A stretch of 64,000 nucleotides of DNA from CAYLJJ01 sp964384025 (GTDB taxonomy: Bacteria > Myxococcota_A > Bradymonadia > UBA7976 > UBA1532): contig CAYLJJ010000020.1 in NCBI GenBank assembly GCA_964384025.1, positions 1 through 64,000 on the forward strand. The letters are read 5' to 3'. The position numbers and the translations under genes were made by a program. The notes beneath the pieces are model-generated. The model worked only from the letters and a program-made list of their open reading frames with translations, ran no database searches and had not been told where the DNA came from. This document shows positions 25,693 to 35,023 of this stretch, in pieces; within the stretch, counting starts at the first letter, position 1, and each line of letters begins with the position of its first letter.

Positions 25693-27066
25693 ATGAAGAT
25701 CCTGATCATCGGCGCAGGAGAGGTGGGCTATAAAATCGCGGGACGCCTCGTGGCCGAAGGTCACGATGTCACCATGCTGGAGCGGGCTCAGGAGGTGCTT
25801 CAGCGCGCTACAGATCACCTGGATATCCAGGGGCTTCGTGGACAGGGAGCGCGCCCGGATGTCTTAGATGAGGCGGGCATCGCCGAAGTGGATATGTTGG
25901 TGGCGGCCACCAACAGCGATGAGGTCAACATCGTCGCCTGCCTTAACGCAGCCATCTTGGGCAAAGAGAAGATCATCAAGATCGCCCGCGTCCGCGATCC
26001 CAGCTACCTCGACCCTCGCATCTTTGATAGTGAGCGTGTCTCTATCGACTTGGCGATCAACCCGGAGCGGGTCACCGCTGATCAGCTCCTGGAGCTGCTG
26101 CCCTACCCAGGCACCACCGAGATGATCCACTTCGCGGATGGTCATGTTCGCATCGTGGGCTTGCGCATTAAGCCCACCAACCCTTTAGCGGGATTGCGCT
26201 TAGTGGATGTTCGTGATCGTTTTAAAGAACCACGCCCCCTCATCGCCGCGATTCATCGTGGCAGTGAGGTGATCATCCCTTGTGGCAGCGATGTGATCCT
26301 CCCAGGTGATGAGATCTACCTCTCTGTCCTCACCAAAGAGCTGCCTCAGCTCCTCTCTGCCTTGGGCGTCAAGGTCAACGCCGTCAGTCGAGTGATGATC
26401 GCTGGAGGCAGCAAGGTGGGGCGCTTCTTAGCAGAGGCGCTCAGCAAACAGGGTCTTAAGCCTAAGCTGGTTGAGCCTGATCTTAAGCTGGCGCAGTGGC
26501 TGGGTGATGAGCTGCCTGAGGCGGTGATCCTACATGGCAGTCCTACAGACGCTGAATTGCTGGAGCAAGAGAACGCGGGGGAGATGCAAGCCTTTATCGC
26601 CTGTGGTCGTGATGAAGAGGCCAATGTGATGTCAGCGCTCCTAGCGATGCGCTTGGGCGCCAGTCGTGTCTTGGCGACCACCAACCGCGGGGACTATCTC
26701 CCCCTGATGCGCTCCATCGGCATTGATGTCTGTATCAGCCCTCGTCAGGTAGCAGTAGACTCCATCCTACACTTCATCCGTCATGGCCGAGTTCTGGCCG
26801 CTCGTGCGCTGGGGGAGGAGTATGAGGCGGAGGCTCTGGAGTTTATTGTTCATGCTGAGAGCGAAGCTGTAGGGCGCCAGATCAAAGAGATGCGCATTCC
26901 TTCTCGAGTGATGATCGTCTGTATCCAGCGTGGAGATGAGGTGATCATTCCTCGGGGAGAGACGAAAATTGAAGAGGGGGATCATGTCCTGGTGGTGGCT
27001 TGCCGAGCCTCAATCAGAAAGGTGGAGGCTCTGCTCGACCGCGCTTGTAGAGAGGGGCGAAAGTGA
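25693..27066 (+). CDS. trkA: Trk potassium uptake regulatory subunit TrkA
   Basis: 457 residues, the usual length. Two RCK_N/RCK_C pairs: the first Rossmann motif is IIGAGEVGYKIAGRL at the N-terminus, with acidic residue E after strand two (TMLERAQ). The second is MIAGGSKVGRFLAEAL at about residue 235. TrkA binds NAD(H)/ATP on the cytoplasmic face and gates the TrkH pore. GGGAGAG precedes the ATG. Its stop overlaps the trkH GTG start (GTGA), so the two subunits are coupled. No alternative function is likely. Confidence 0.96.
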   Translation: MKILIIGAGEVGYKIAGRLVAEGHDVTMLERAQEVLQRATDHLDIQGLRGQGARPDVLDEAGIAEVDMLVAATNSDEVNIVACLNAAILGKEKIIKIARVRDPSYLDPRIFDSERVSIDLAINPERVTADQLLELLPYPGTTEMIHFADGHVRIVGLRIKPTNPLAGLRLVDVRDRFKEPRPLIAAIHRGSEVIIPCGSDVILPGDEIYLSVLTKELPQLLSALGVKVNAVSRVMIAGGSKVGRFLAEALSKQGLKPKLVEPDLKLAQWLGDELPEAVILHGSPTDAELLEQENAGEMQAFIACGRDEEANVMSALLAMRLGASRVLATTNRGDYLPLMRSIGIDVCISPRQVAVDSILHFIRHGRVLAARALGEEYEAEALEFIVHAESEAVGRQIKEMRIPSRVMIVCIQRGDEVIIPRGETKIEEGDHVLVVACRASIRKVEALLDRACREGRK

Positions 27067-28649
27067 AGCGCCCTCTGAGGCTGAGTTGGTTTCTGCGTTT
27101 CGCCCTCCTGGCCCAGCTCCTGGGGGTCCTCTGCTTGATCCTGGCCTTGGCGATGATCCCCCCCTGGCTCATCTCTCTCTGGGATCAAGCCCCTGATCGT
27201 GCGGGGATCTCTGTCGCCCTGCTGATCACCCTGCTCCTCGGGGGCTCACTGGCGCTCTTAGGCCGCTATGGATCCAGGGGGGTCCAGATTGGACACCGAG
27301 AGGGTTTCCTCATCGTAGCTCTGGGTTGGATAGCCGCAGGGCTCATCGGTGCGCTGCCCTATTGGCTCTATGCCCATCTCGCTGATGGGATCTGCCTCTT
27401 TGAAGATCCTCTGACGATTGGCCAGGAGTTTTGCTCCTGGACAAACTCCGCCTTTGAGTCGATCTCTGGCTTCAGCACCACGGGGGCCAGCATCATCTCT
27501 GATGGTCTCTGGGGCTCCGCTGATGGCCTCACCTTGAGCGAGCCCACCCGCTTGGGTCTACCCCGGGGCATCCTGTTGTGGCGCTCTATGACTCACTTCT
27601 TGGGGGGGATGGGGATCATCGTCTTGGGCGTCGCCATCCTGCCTCTCTTGGGGGTGGGTGGTATGCAGCTTCTCAAGGCGGAGGTCCCTGGACCGACCAC
27701 CGACAAGCTGGTCCCGCAGGTGGGAGAGACCGCCCGTTTGCTCTGGAAGGTCTACGCGCTTATCTCTGTAATCCTCTTCCTCCTCCTCTGGGCAGGAGGG
27801 ATGAGCAGCTTTGAAGCGGTCTGCCACAGCATGGCGACGATGGCGACGGGGGGTTTTAGCACCCGCGCAGAGAGCGTTATGGGTTTTCACAGCGCCTACA
27901 CCGAGTGGGTGATCACCCTCTTTATGTTTATCGCGGGGGTCAATTTCACCCTGCACTTCGCTGCCCTACAGGGCCGCTTCAGGGTCTACTTTAAGGATTT
28001 GGAATTTTGGATTTACTCGGGGATCGCGCTGCTCACCAGCGTGGTGGGTGCCTTAGCGCTCTACCGAGCGGGGCAGGGCTTCAGCTTCTCCGACTCTCTG
28101 CGTTGGTCTGCTTTTCAGATGATGTCGATCTGCAGCACTACAGGCTTCGCCAGCCATAACTTTGAGGAGTGGACCTATGCCCCTGCTGCCCTGCTGGCGG
28201 TGATCTCTCTGATGTTTGTCGGAGGCATGGCGGGCTCTACCGGAGGGGGTATTAAGGTGGTGCGCCATATCCTGATGGTCAAGATGTGGGTGCGTGAGCT
28301 GTTTTTGCTGGTTCACCCCAAGGCGAAGCGGGCGGTGACTCTGAACGATCGGGTGGTCTCTCCAGAGGTGATGCGCTCCACAGCCAGCTTTATGGCCGCC
28401 TTCTTTGCCCTCACGGTCTTAGGCACTGTCTACTTCATCATTGATGGACAGGACCTGCTCACCGCCTTCACATGCAGCATCTCCAGCATTGGCAACATCG
28501 GCCCCGGTTTGGGAAAGATTGGTCCCTACGACAACTATGCTTGTTTGGGCACCTCGGCCAAGTGGTTTAGCATGGCCTTGATGGTCTTCGGTCGTCTGGA
28601 GATCTACACCCTTCTCGTGCTCTTAACCCCCTCTTTTTGGCGACGCTGA
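27063..28649 (+). CDS. trkH: Trk potassium channel subunit TrkH
   Basis: 528 residues with about ten to twelve membrane segments. The four pore loops of the family are visible with their filter glycines: SGFSTTGASI, ATGGFSTRA, CSTTGFASHNF and SSIGNIGPGLG. The protein is the potassium-conducting inner-membrane subunit. The start is GTG, overlapping the trkA stop by four bases. It has an extended first cytoplasmic/membrane part (residues 1-90), as seen in several deltaproteobacterial TrkH proteins. Confidence 0.96.
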   Translation: MKRPLRLSWFLRFALLAQLLGVLCLILALAMIPPWLISLWDQAPDRAGISVALLITLLLGGSLALLGRYGSRGVQIGHREGFLIVALGWIAAGLIGALPYWLYAHLADGICLFEDPLTIGQEFCSWTNSAFESISGFSTTGASIISDGLWGSADGLTLSEPTRLGLPRGILLWRSMTHFLGGMGIIVLGVAILPLLGVGGMQLLKAEVPGPTTDKLVPQVGETARLLWKVYALISVILFLLLWAGGMSSFEAVCHSMATMATGGFSTRAESVMGFHSAYTEWVITLFMFIAGVNFTLHFAALQGRFRVYFKDLEFWIYSGIALLTSVVGALALYRAGQGFSFSDSLRWSAFQMMSICSTTGFASHNFEEWTYAPAALLAVISLMFVGGMAGSTGGGIKVVRHILMVKMWVRELFLLVHPKAKRAVTLNDRVVSPEVMRSTASFMAAFFALTVLGTVYFIIDGQDLLTAFTCSISSIGNIGPGLGKIGPYDNYACLGTSAKWFSMALMVFGRLEIYTLLVLLTPSFWRR

Positions 28650-28685
28650 GTTGCTCTATCACAACGACAAGTAGACAGGAACATT

Positions 28686-29663
28686 ATGTTTTTGGACATC
28701 GCGATCATTATAGGTGCTACGATAGGCATCTATTTTTTCTCCGAGCTGCTCTCCAAAGGGAGCGACAGCATCGGCTCGCATTACAAGATCAACCCCAGCA
28801 TTCGCGGCGCGACGCTGGATGCCGTAGCCAGTTCCTTTCCTGAGTTCTGCACGGTCATATTTGCGCTGGCTGCTGGCTCCTTCGAAGCAGGTGTAGGCAC
28901 CATCGCCGGATCCGCTCTCTACAACATCCTGGTGATACCAGCGTTGAGCGTGTTTGTGGTTGGGAAGCTGAAGATTCAGAAGGAGGTGGTTCAGCGCGAT
29001 GGCTTTCTATACTTGGCCGTCGTGGTCGGGTTGGTGCTCGCCATCTGGTTGGGTCCTGAGCAGGGAGGAGAGGGGATGCACCTCATCCCCATGTGGGTTG
29101 GGCTCCTCGCAATCAGCATCTATGCCGGGTATGTAGCGCTCCTGATCATTCAAGCTCGCCAACCGAAAGAGAACGACAAGAGGAGCAGCCCCAGGGAGGA
29201 AGAGTTTGTCGCCTGGAAGGTTTATTCATCGGTCATCATCGGCATGATCGGCATCGGCGCCGCGACTCACTTCCTGGTAGAGCACAGCATCGAGGTGTTC
29301 CGTCACTTTAACTTCTCTGAGGCGATCGCAGGAGTAACCATTTTGGCCGCCGCCACCTCTCTACCTGACACGCTGCTCTCGGTGTTCGCGGCCAAGCGTG
29401 GAGACGCTGATGGCGCCGTCTCCAACGCCCTGGGCTCCAACTCCTTTGATATTCTTATCTGTTTGGGCGCTCCGATTTTGGTGACCGGAGGCATCGCGGT
29501 CAACTGGGCGACGAGCTGGCCCACGCTGATCATCCTGCTCATATCCACAGTGATCAGCGTCTTCTTCCTCCTCACGGATTTGACCTTAAGCCGTCGCGAG
29601 GGTGGCTTTTTATTCCTGCTCTATCTGGTCTTCATGGCCCTGGTATTTGCTCGAATCATCTAA
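28686..29663 (+). CDS. Sodium/calcium exchanger-family antiporter
   Basis: 325 residues with about ten membrane segments in two inverted halves. The first alpha repeat reads SIRGATLDAVASSFPEF and the second GVTILAAATSLPDTLLSVFA, followed by ALGSNSFDILICLG. The conserved acidic ion ligand is Glu in the first half and Asp in the second (usual: GT(S/A)xPE in both). Family members exchange cytoplasmic calcium or other cations against sodium or protons. It lies 36 bases after trkH on the same strand and may extend the cation-homeostasis operon. AGGAAC precedes the ATG. The ion specificity is not determined. Confidence 0.88.
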   Translation: MFLDIAIIIGATIGIYFFSELLSKGSDSIGSHYKINPSIRGATLDAVASSFPEFCTVIFALAAGSFEAGVGTIAGSALYNILVIPALSVFVVGKLKIQKEVVQRDGFLYLAVVVGLVLAIWLGPEQGGEGMHLIPMWVGLLAISIYAGYVALLIIQARQPKENDKRSSPREEEFVAWKVYSSVIIGMIGIGAATHFLVEHSIEVFRHFNFSEAIAGVTILAAATSLPDTLLSVFAAKRGDADGAVSNALGSNSFDILICLGAPILVTGGIAVNWATSWPTLIILLISTVISVFFLLTDLTLSRREGGFLFLLYLVFMALVFARII

Positions 29664-29700
29664 GGCTCAATATACGTTTTGGAGTCTTATGTTCTCGGTT

Positions 29701-29718
29701 GAGCCGTTAAGGCTCTTT
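29701..29718 (+). terminator. Weak hairpin after the exchanger gene
   Basis: GAGCC, loop GTTAA, GGCTC, followed by TTT, 38 bases beyond the stop. The stem is only five pairs and the T-run short, so it is at best a weak intrinsic terminator. Confidence 0.3.
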
Positions 29719-29830
29719 GCGCCGAGCTTCGCCAGCCCTGTTTTCCAGCGATGGCGGTCGATAGTGGAGGCTCGCCGAACTCCAAATCCTTCTTCGGTGG
29801 GTGATATCTGACTCAGCCGGAATATTGAGC

Positions 29831-30862
29831 CTAGCGCAAATCTGGGGTGTTCGCTCGCCAGACTGGCTGAACCCACACCCTTCGCCCCGCTTGATCCGTC
29901 ACCCGTGCACGAACATAGCTCCCCTTCGATAGCTTAGAGAGCGGATAGCGCGCCGAATGATCGCGGTGGCTTGAAAGCAAACGTCCTCCGCGACCGATAA
30001 ACTCGATCAGCGGCTCTTTTATCTCAGCCGCTACCTCTACGAGGAGCGCTGTGCCGTCGGCGCTGAGCCCCTCCATGTGCAGGAGCGGTCCGTTTGAGGC
30101 ATAGAAGCGACCTGTGCTGAGCGCCGCCTGAATCGAAGCCCGGTTTCGATTCGCTCGCACCATCACAAAGCCACGATCCCCTGTATAAGCTAACTTTCCT
30201 CGTGCGCGAATCGCCGCCGCGTCGCTGTAGTGATGAGCATCATCTGTGGCTGTAGCGTAGATCCGCGCTCCCGTCGTGAGCGCCTCATCCCACAAGGTCT
30301 CCGTTGAAGGGTGGAGCGGTGGCGCTCCTGCGTTGTTAGAGTCCACCGCCTCGTTGGCGACCTCCAGTAGCCGCGCCCCGCGCTGGGCGAGCTGGGCGAC
30401 GAGGGGGCCGTCAGCGGCGTAGTAGAAGTTTGGGTGGTTGATCTGCATGACACCGCCCCGCGCAACCCCCCAGCGGATCGCCGCAGCGTAGTGATCTAAG
30501 CGGATAAGGGTCGTTGACGAGAAGCCACGAACGCGATGGCTCTGCTGCGCTTCTACCAGGAGCGCGTTGGTATGGAGGAGGCAGGGTAATTTCTCAAGCA
30601 GAGCGGGCCGGCAATCCTCCAGGTTCTGCGTCAACTCCACACCTGGGAATACCAGCAGCCCCGAGGGCGCCTCTTGCGCTACGGTCACGATATTGTGGTC
30701 GGTCAAAACCAGGAAGTCATAACCACGATCAGCGTAGAACTGAGTCACCTCGGCGATGGGTGTTTGGCTGTCACCAGAATGGGCGGTATGAGCGTGGAGT
30801 TGCCCTTTAAGATAGCCCTGTGGAGTGAAGAGCCCCAGGAGCAGGAGCGCTGTGATATTCAT
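29831..30862 (-). CDS. Secreted PHP-domain (CehA/McbA-like) metal-dependent hydrolase
   Basis: 343 residues from ATG 30862 (purine-rich GGACGAGAG directly upstream); the frame opens 31 codons earlier without support. A short hydrophobic start (ITALLLLGLFTPQG) suggests export. The PHP fold is clear: LHAHTAHSGDSQTP provides the first metal His, DFLVLTDHN the next, then FPGVELTQN, MQINHPNF, and TATDDAHHYSD near the end. Such CehA/McbA-like proteins hydrolyse phosphoester or carbamate-type bonds with a two- or three-metal centre; the substrate cannot be predicted. A C-terminal beta domain (about residues 265-343) resembles an immunoglobulin-like accessory module. It stands alone between two gene ends. 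Confidence 0.85.
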   Translation of the reverse strand: MNITALLLLGLFTPQGYLKGQLHAHTAHSGDSQTPIAEVTQFYADRGYDFLVLTDHNIVTVAQEAPSGLLVFPGVELTQNLEDCRPALLEKLPCLLHTNALLVEAQQSHRVRGFSSTTLIRLDHYAAAIRWGVARGGVMQINHPNFYYAADGPLVAQLAQRGARLLEVANEAVDSNNAGAPPLHPSTETLWDEALTTGARIYATATDDAHHYSDAAAIRARGKLAYTGDRGFVMVRANRNRASIQAALSTGRFYASNGPLLHMEGLSADGTALLVEVAAEIKEPLIEFIGRGGRLLSSHRDHSARYPLSKLSKGSYVRARVTDQAGRRVWVQPVWRANTPDLR

Positions 30863-31049
30863 CTCTCGTCCATTTTGCAATCGTGCCCGAATGAGCGAAT
30901 TTTTGGGATAGCTTCTAGGATTGAGCGCCGCCTCTCCTCTGGGCGCCACATACATGGCGAGAGCCTATGGTGCTGTCGGATCGGCACCTATCGCCTTCGA
31001 GTCTGCTGATCCCTCCCGCTGGCACCTAGCCAGCCTGACCAGGGGGCAG

Positions 31050-33740
31050 CTACCCAACATCCAGGGAAAACATCGAGGCGATGAGCTTGGAAAGCTTGTT
31101 CCGGTTCACCGGCTTGGAGAGATAGTCGTTCATGCCCGCTTCGAAGCATTGGTCCTGGGCTTCTTTAAGCGCGTTGGCGGTCATAGCGATGATCGGGGTG
31201 CGGCCCAGATCACCCCCGAGCTTGCGAATGGCGCGGGTGGCTTGGAGCCCATCCATCTCCGGCATCTGCATATCCATGAACAGCAGGTCGTAGGGGATTC
31301 TTTTCAGCGCCTCCAGAGCCTCGTGACCATTGGCCGCAACATCGACGCGATGGCCGAGCTTCTCGAGCAGCCCTTTGGCGACCTGTTGGTTGACGATGTT
31401 ATCTTCGGCCACGAGGATGCGGAGCGAGGAGGCAACCTTCGCCTCAGCCTTAGCTTTGACATATCGTCGTTCGTTGGATACTTGCCGCAGGCCCAAGCTC
31501 ATAACCAATGCATCAAACAACTCCGAATGCCTGACCGGTTTGGCCAGCAGGCGATAGGCCAGGATAGCGGCTTCTTCTCGAAGATCTTCGGAGAGGACGA
31601 CCGAGGAGGACAACACCATGGGTGTCTTCCGGTAGGCTTCCAGAGTTCGGATCTCGCGCATAAAATCGATACCGTTCCCCTTCGGCATTTGAAAATCGGT
31701 TAAAATAAAGTCATAAGGCTGCCCCTCGGTCGCCGCTTGGCGCGCCATATCCACCGCTTTGTGGGGTTCAGAAGCGGTGTCAGACGCCAGACTCCAATAG
31801 CTCAGGGTCCGCTGGAAAATCTCACAATTGACTGAATTATCGTCGAGGATCAAAACCCGCAGGCGTTTGAACTCCTCGACGAAGGCTTCCGGGTCGAAAC
31901 ATCTTTTGCGTCGCTCGATGGGAAGATCGACCTCGAACCAGAATGTGCTGCCTGTGCTGGGTTCACTGTCGACACCGATTTCACCCTCCATGGCTTCGAC
32001 CAGCTGCTTGCAGATGGCCAAGCCCAAGCCGGTACCGCCGAACTTGCGCGCCGTGGAGGTATCGACCTGGGTAAAGCTCTGAAACAGCTCGGCACGATGT
32101 TCCTCGTCGATGCCGATACCCGTATCGCGAATCTCGAAACGCAACTTAACGGCGCGTAAGGTTTTGCTGCGTGGCTTGACCTCGATAAACACGCCGCCTT
32201 CATGCGTGAATTTGATGGCATTTCCGGCCAAGTTCATCAGGATCTGGCGCAAGCGCCCGGAATCACCCAGCACCCGAATTTGCAGTTCGGGCGGCATGAT
32301 ATAGTTGATGTCCAGCCCAGCACCATGAGCCTTGGGCGCCAGGATTTCGATCACCCCCTCAATCAGGGCAGAAAGCGTGAAGGGACTGGACTCCAGTTTC
32401 ATCTTCCCGGCTTCTAGCTTCGAGAAGTCGAGAATGTCATTGATGATTAATAATAGGGACTCGCCAGAAAAACGTATGGTTTCAGCAAAATGCCGCTGTT
32501 CATCGTTCAAATCGGTATCGAGGAGCAGTCCAGTCATACCGATAACGCCATTCATCGGCGTACGTATTTCATGGCTCATAGTAGCCAGGAATTCAGATTT
32601 GGCAATACTGGCTTTTTCAGCGACTTCCTTAGCTAGGCTAAGTTCTGCTTCCATTCGCTTTCTTTTGGTAATATCAGTGCGGATAGATACATATTGAAAC
32701 GGATTGTTTTGGTCATCCAGAAACGGGACGATCGTTGATTCGACCCAATAGGAACTATTGTCCTTAGCCCTGTTTTTTAACTCACCGTGCCAGACTTTAC
32801 CGTTGACGATTTTTAGCCAGATTTCCTTAAACAGAGAGTCTGGATGTTCATCCGATTTGATGATCCGGTGGTTCTGACCAATCAGTTCTTCTGGAGCATA
32901 TTGGCTACTCTCGCAGAATTTATCGTTGACATAGGTGATGTTTCCATGGATATCAGCGATGCTGATGATGGCATGTTGATCCATGGCGAACTTTTGAAAG
33001 TTTACCTGCTTCAGCGCGTCGCGCAGGGCCTTGATAAGCTCGGCTGTCTTTATCGACATGTTGTTGAAAGCCGCAGCTGTTTGCGCGATTTCATCCCTGC
33101 CCGTCTCGGCAATCTGAAACCCTATTTCCCCTTCGGCGATGCGATGTGCACCATTCTGCAGAGCGACCAGCCGCCCGACCAGAAAAGCCCCCAATAGGAA
33201 AGACACAATAGCGGAGAACAGAATCTCCCCTGCACCGATCAGTATGACCTTCAACTGGATATCGGTAATCGTCGATCCAAGAAGTTCGGTTGACAGGCCC
33301 ACCTCGACCCGGCCGAACACTTCACCATCCTCCTCGATGATGGCGAAGGTGTCGAAAATACCATCGTTGACAAGGCTTAGGCTGGTGTCAGCATCGAACG
33401 GGCGGCTCAGAAGTGTGGGATCGTGCGCCCCTTCTGCCAGCACATCGTCAGAATCACGAACTCGCGCATACAAGAGGTCTTTATTCTCCATAACCTCATT
33501 GACGAAGCTTTCCAGCGATGCAATATCAGTAGCGAGCACTGCGTTTGCTGTTGTGGTTGCGAAAAGCTGGGTCGTAATCTGAGCCCTTTTAAAGAACTGC
33601 TCCTCCAGATTGTTCTGCATCACCCCGACCACGATGAAAGCAAACATGATGTTAAACAGACCTTCGACGCTGGCGATAAAAATGATCGCCTTCCAGCGGA
33701 AGGACAGCCGACCAAAATGACTCCTGACGATATCGATCAT
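31050..33740 (-). CDS. Hybrid sensor histidine kinase (PAS, two receivers)
   Basis: 896 residues. Two membrane helices (about 17-40 and 166-190) flank a periplasmic sensor of about 125 residues, followed by HAMP (190-240), PAS (250-360), HisKA with phospho-His390 (SHEIRTPMNG), the ATPase domain (N box LMNLAGNAIKFTHE, DTGIGID, GGTGLGLAICK) and two receivers with Asp682 and Asp823. No Hpt or output domain is present, so it must pass phosphate to a separate protein not in this window. It begins 21 bases after the PhnD-like binding protein gene, suggesting that protein delivers the signal. The base style looks unlike the surrounding envelope genes, more like a gammaproteobacterial or alphaproteobacterial source (by eye). 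Confidence 0.94.
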   Translation of the reverse strand: MIDIVRSHFGRLSFRWKAIIFIASVEGLFNIMFAFIVVGVMQNNLEEQFFKRAQITTQLFATTTANAVLATDIASLESFVNEVMENKDLLYARVRDSDDVLAEGAHDPTLLSRPFDADTSLSLVNDGIFDTFAIIEEDGEVFGRVEVGLSTELLGSTITDIQLKVILIGAGEILFSAIVSFLLGAFLVGRLVALQNGAHRIAEGEIGFQIAETGRDEIAQTAAAFNNMSIKTAELIKALRDALKQVNFQKFAMDQHAIISIADIHGNITYVNDKFCESSQYAPEELIGQNHRIIKSDEHPDSLFKEIWLKIVNGKVWHGELKNRAKDNSSYWVESTIVPFLDDQNNPFQYVSIRTDITKRKRMEAELSLAKEVAEKASIAKSEFLATMSHEIRTPMNGVIGMTGLLLDTDLNDEQRHFAETIRFSGESLLLIINDILDFSKLEAGKMKLESSPFTLSALIEGVIEILAPKAHGAGLDINYIMPPELQIRVLGDSGRLRQILMNLAGNAIKFTHEGGVFIEVKPRSKTLRAVKLRFEIRDTGIGIDEEHRAELFQSFTQVDTSTARKFGGTGLGLAICKQLVEAMEGEIGVDSEPSTGSTFWFEVDLPIERRKRCFDPEAFVEEFKRLRVLILDDNSVNCEIFQRTLSYWSLASDTASEPHKAVDMARQAATEGQPYDFILTDFQMPKGNGIDFMREIRTLEAYRKTPMVLSSSVVLSEDLREEAAILAYRLLAKPVRHSELFDALVMSLGLRQVSNERRYVKAKAEAKVASSLRILVAEDNIVNQQVAKGLLEKLGHRVDVAANGHEALEALKRIPYDLLFMDMQMPEMDGLQATRAIRKLGGDLGRTPIIAMTANALKEAQDQCFEAGMNDYLSKPVNRNKLSKLIASMFSLDVG

Positions 33741-33761
33741 AGGCAGCCTTTCGTCAAAGTA

Positions 33762-34580
33762 TCATTTGGGAAGTTTGGTAAAACCCAGCGCGCGCACATC
33801 ATCCCAATCCTTGTCCACCGCAGCTTCCAGGCCCTTCTTGAAACCAACCGCTTCCAGTAACTCGCGACCTACGGGATCTCTGAACATTCCGGTAAAGGCA
33901 ACCTGGAGCGCGGCCACAACATTCTTGGGAACCCGAGGATGAGCCGCAAAGGCATGGGGGGTGTGGCCTCTCGTAGTCCATAATACCCGCAGCTGTTTGC
34001 GGATTTTCGGAGTGACTGTCCCCAAGGTGCGCTGGATACCACCGCCGGCCGGATAGAGACCCTTGGCGACACCATAATAGACGGAATCGTGGCTGCCCAC
34101 ATATTTCGCCCTAAAGTCTATACCCTGAGCGGACAAGGAGCCTCGCGGAAGGACGCTGGCGGCAAATGCCGCAGGTGCCGGGAAGGCAAGCGTGCGGCCA
34201 GCCAGTTCTTTCAGGCCCTCTATCTTGGCGTCCTTGCGAACCACCACAATCCCTTTGATTTGCTTTCCCTTTTGCTTCGCGAGCGCTCGGTACCCCGGAT
34301 TAACCGCGAATATTGTGTAATGAACAGGGTTCATGTAAGCGAAATCGTAACCCCCAGCCCGAACTCGTTTCTCAAAAATGGGAATCTTTGGGGCTGTGCG
34401 AAACTTCAAATTATAGCCGGACTTTTCACCGACATACCGCAGAATCGGCCCCCATTTCTTAAGCAGCACTTTGGCGGATTGCTGAGGAACGAAACCAAAT
34501 GTGTAACTCGGCTCTTCCGACCAGGCGGGTGTCGTTTGAAAAATCGTGACCGCTATGAGGAATAAAACGATCCCTTTCAT
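33762..34580 (-). CDS. PhnD-like periplasmic binding protein, probable sensor partner
   Basis: 272 residues from ATG 34580, with AAGGAG nine bases upstream and a clean signal peptide (MKGIVLFLIAVTIFQTTPAWS). The frame is open 34 codons further up, but that part is not signal-like. The mature protein matches the phosphate/phosphite/phosphonate-type binding family: YTFGFVPQQSAKVLLKKWGP, GGYDFAYMNPVHYTIFA, GRTLAFPAPAAFAAS and YYGVAKGLYPAGGG. No ABC permease or ATPase is adjacent. Its only partner is the hybrid kinase 21 bases downstream, a pairing seen in many bacteria where a PhnD-like protein presents a ligand to a kinase. The ligand could be an oxyanion but this is not established by sequence. 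Confidence 0.88.
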   Translation of the reverse strand: MKGIVLFLIAVTIFQTTPAWSEEPSYTFGFVPQQSAKVLLKKWGPILRYVGEKSGYNLKFRTAPKIPIFEKRVRAGGYDFAYMNPVHYTIFAVNPGYRALAKQKGKQIKGIVVVRKDAKIEGLKELAGRTLAFPAPAAFAASVLPRGSLSAQGIDFRAKYVGSHDSVYYGVAKGLYPAGGGIQRTLGTVTPKIRKQLRVLWTTRGHTPHAFAAHPRVPKNVVAALQVAFTGMFRDPVGRELLEAVGFKKGLEAAVDKDWDDVRALGFTKLPK

Positions 34581-34758
34581 AAATAAAGGCTCCTTGTTCC
34601 TTGATGGATAGATAGGCAGGAAAAAACCTGCGTTTGTGAGTTTTGCAACCATCGCCAAATTATATTTTTTGACATTGGTCAATTTCTCATCCGATTTTGG
34701 CAGGTCCTGTGCGCTTTCGCAATTCCGTTTTGCTCACCCGCTCCGTTTCCGCCAATCC

Positions 34759-34992
34759 TTAGCAATACCAATTGCCTAAAGTATCTAGAGCCTCCAGCTT
34801 ACTGCAGCTCTGGCTGCTGAGATGTTCTTTAGAGAAGCTCCTCGCGAGCTGTTCGTCTGTCTCGATCTTGAGATCGATCAAAGCTCCTTCAGGCAGAGCA
34901 TAGCGCCCCCGATTCTGCTTCCAAGTTTTGCGTCTTTGTTGTCGATCAGCGACCTCCTCAGCGAGAAGATGGAGAGCTGCCGGGTAGGTGAA
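34759..34992 (-). pseudogene. Orphan coding fragment (77 codons, no start)
   Basis: A minus frame bounded by TGA (34993-34995) and TAA (34759-34761) reads as ordinary protein in the local codon style (FTYPAALHLLAEEVADRQQR, then GRYALPEGALIDLKIETDEQ) but contains no start codon. It looks like the C-terminal end of a lost gene just upstream of the PhnD/kinase pair. Family unknown. The rest of the 34581-35023 gap (443 bp) shows no gene and presumably holds the promoter of the binding-protein gene. Confidence 0.45.
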
Positions 34993-35023
34993 TCAAGGTG
35001 CCGTGCTGTTCACATCGCTCTAA

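Noticed and set aside
31018..31034. Hairpin GCTGGC, TAGGT, GCCAGC downstream of the hybrid kinase
   Set aside because: A perfect 6-bp stem but no T-run on the kinase strand, so it is not called as an intrinsic terminator.
30863..35023. Attachment sites or an integrase for the kinase/PhnD-like pair
   Set aside because: No direct repeats, tRNA or recombinase gene was found at either side; transfer rests only on composition and gene debris.
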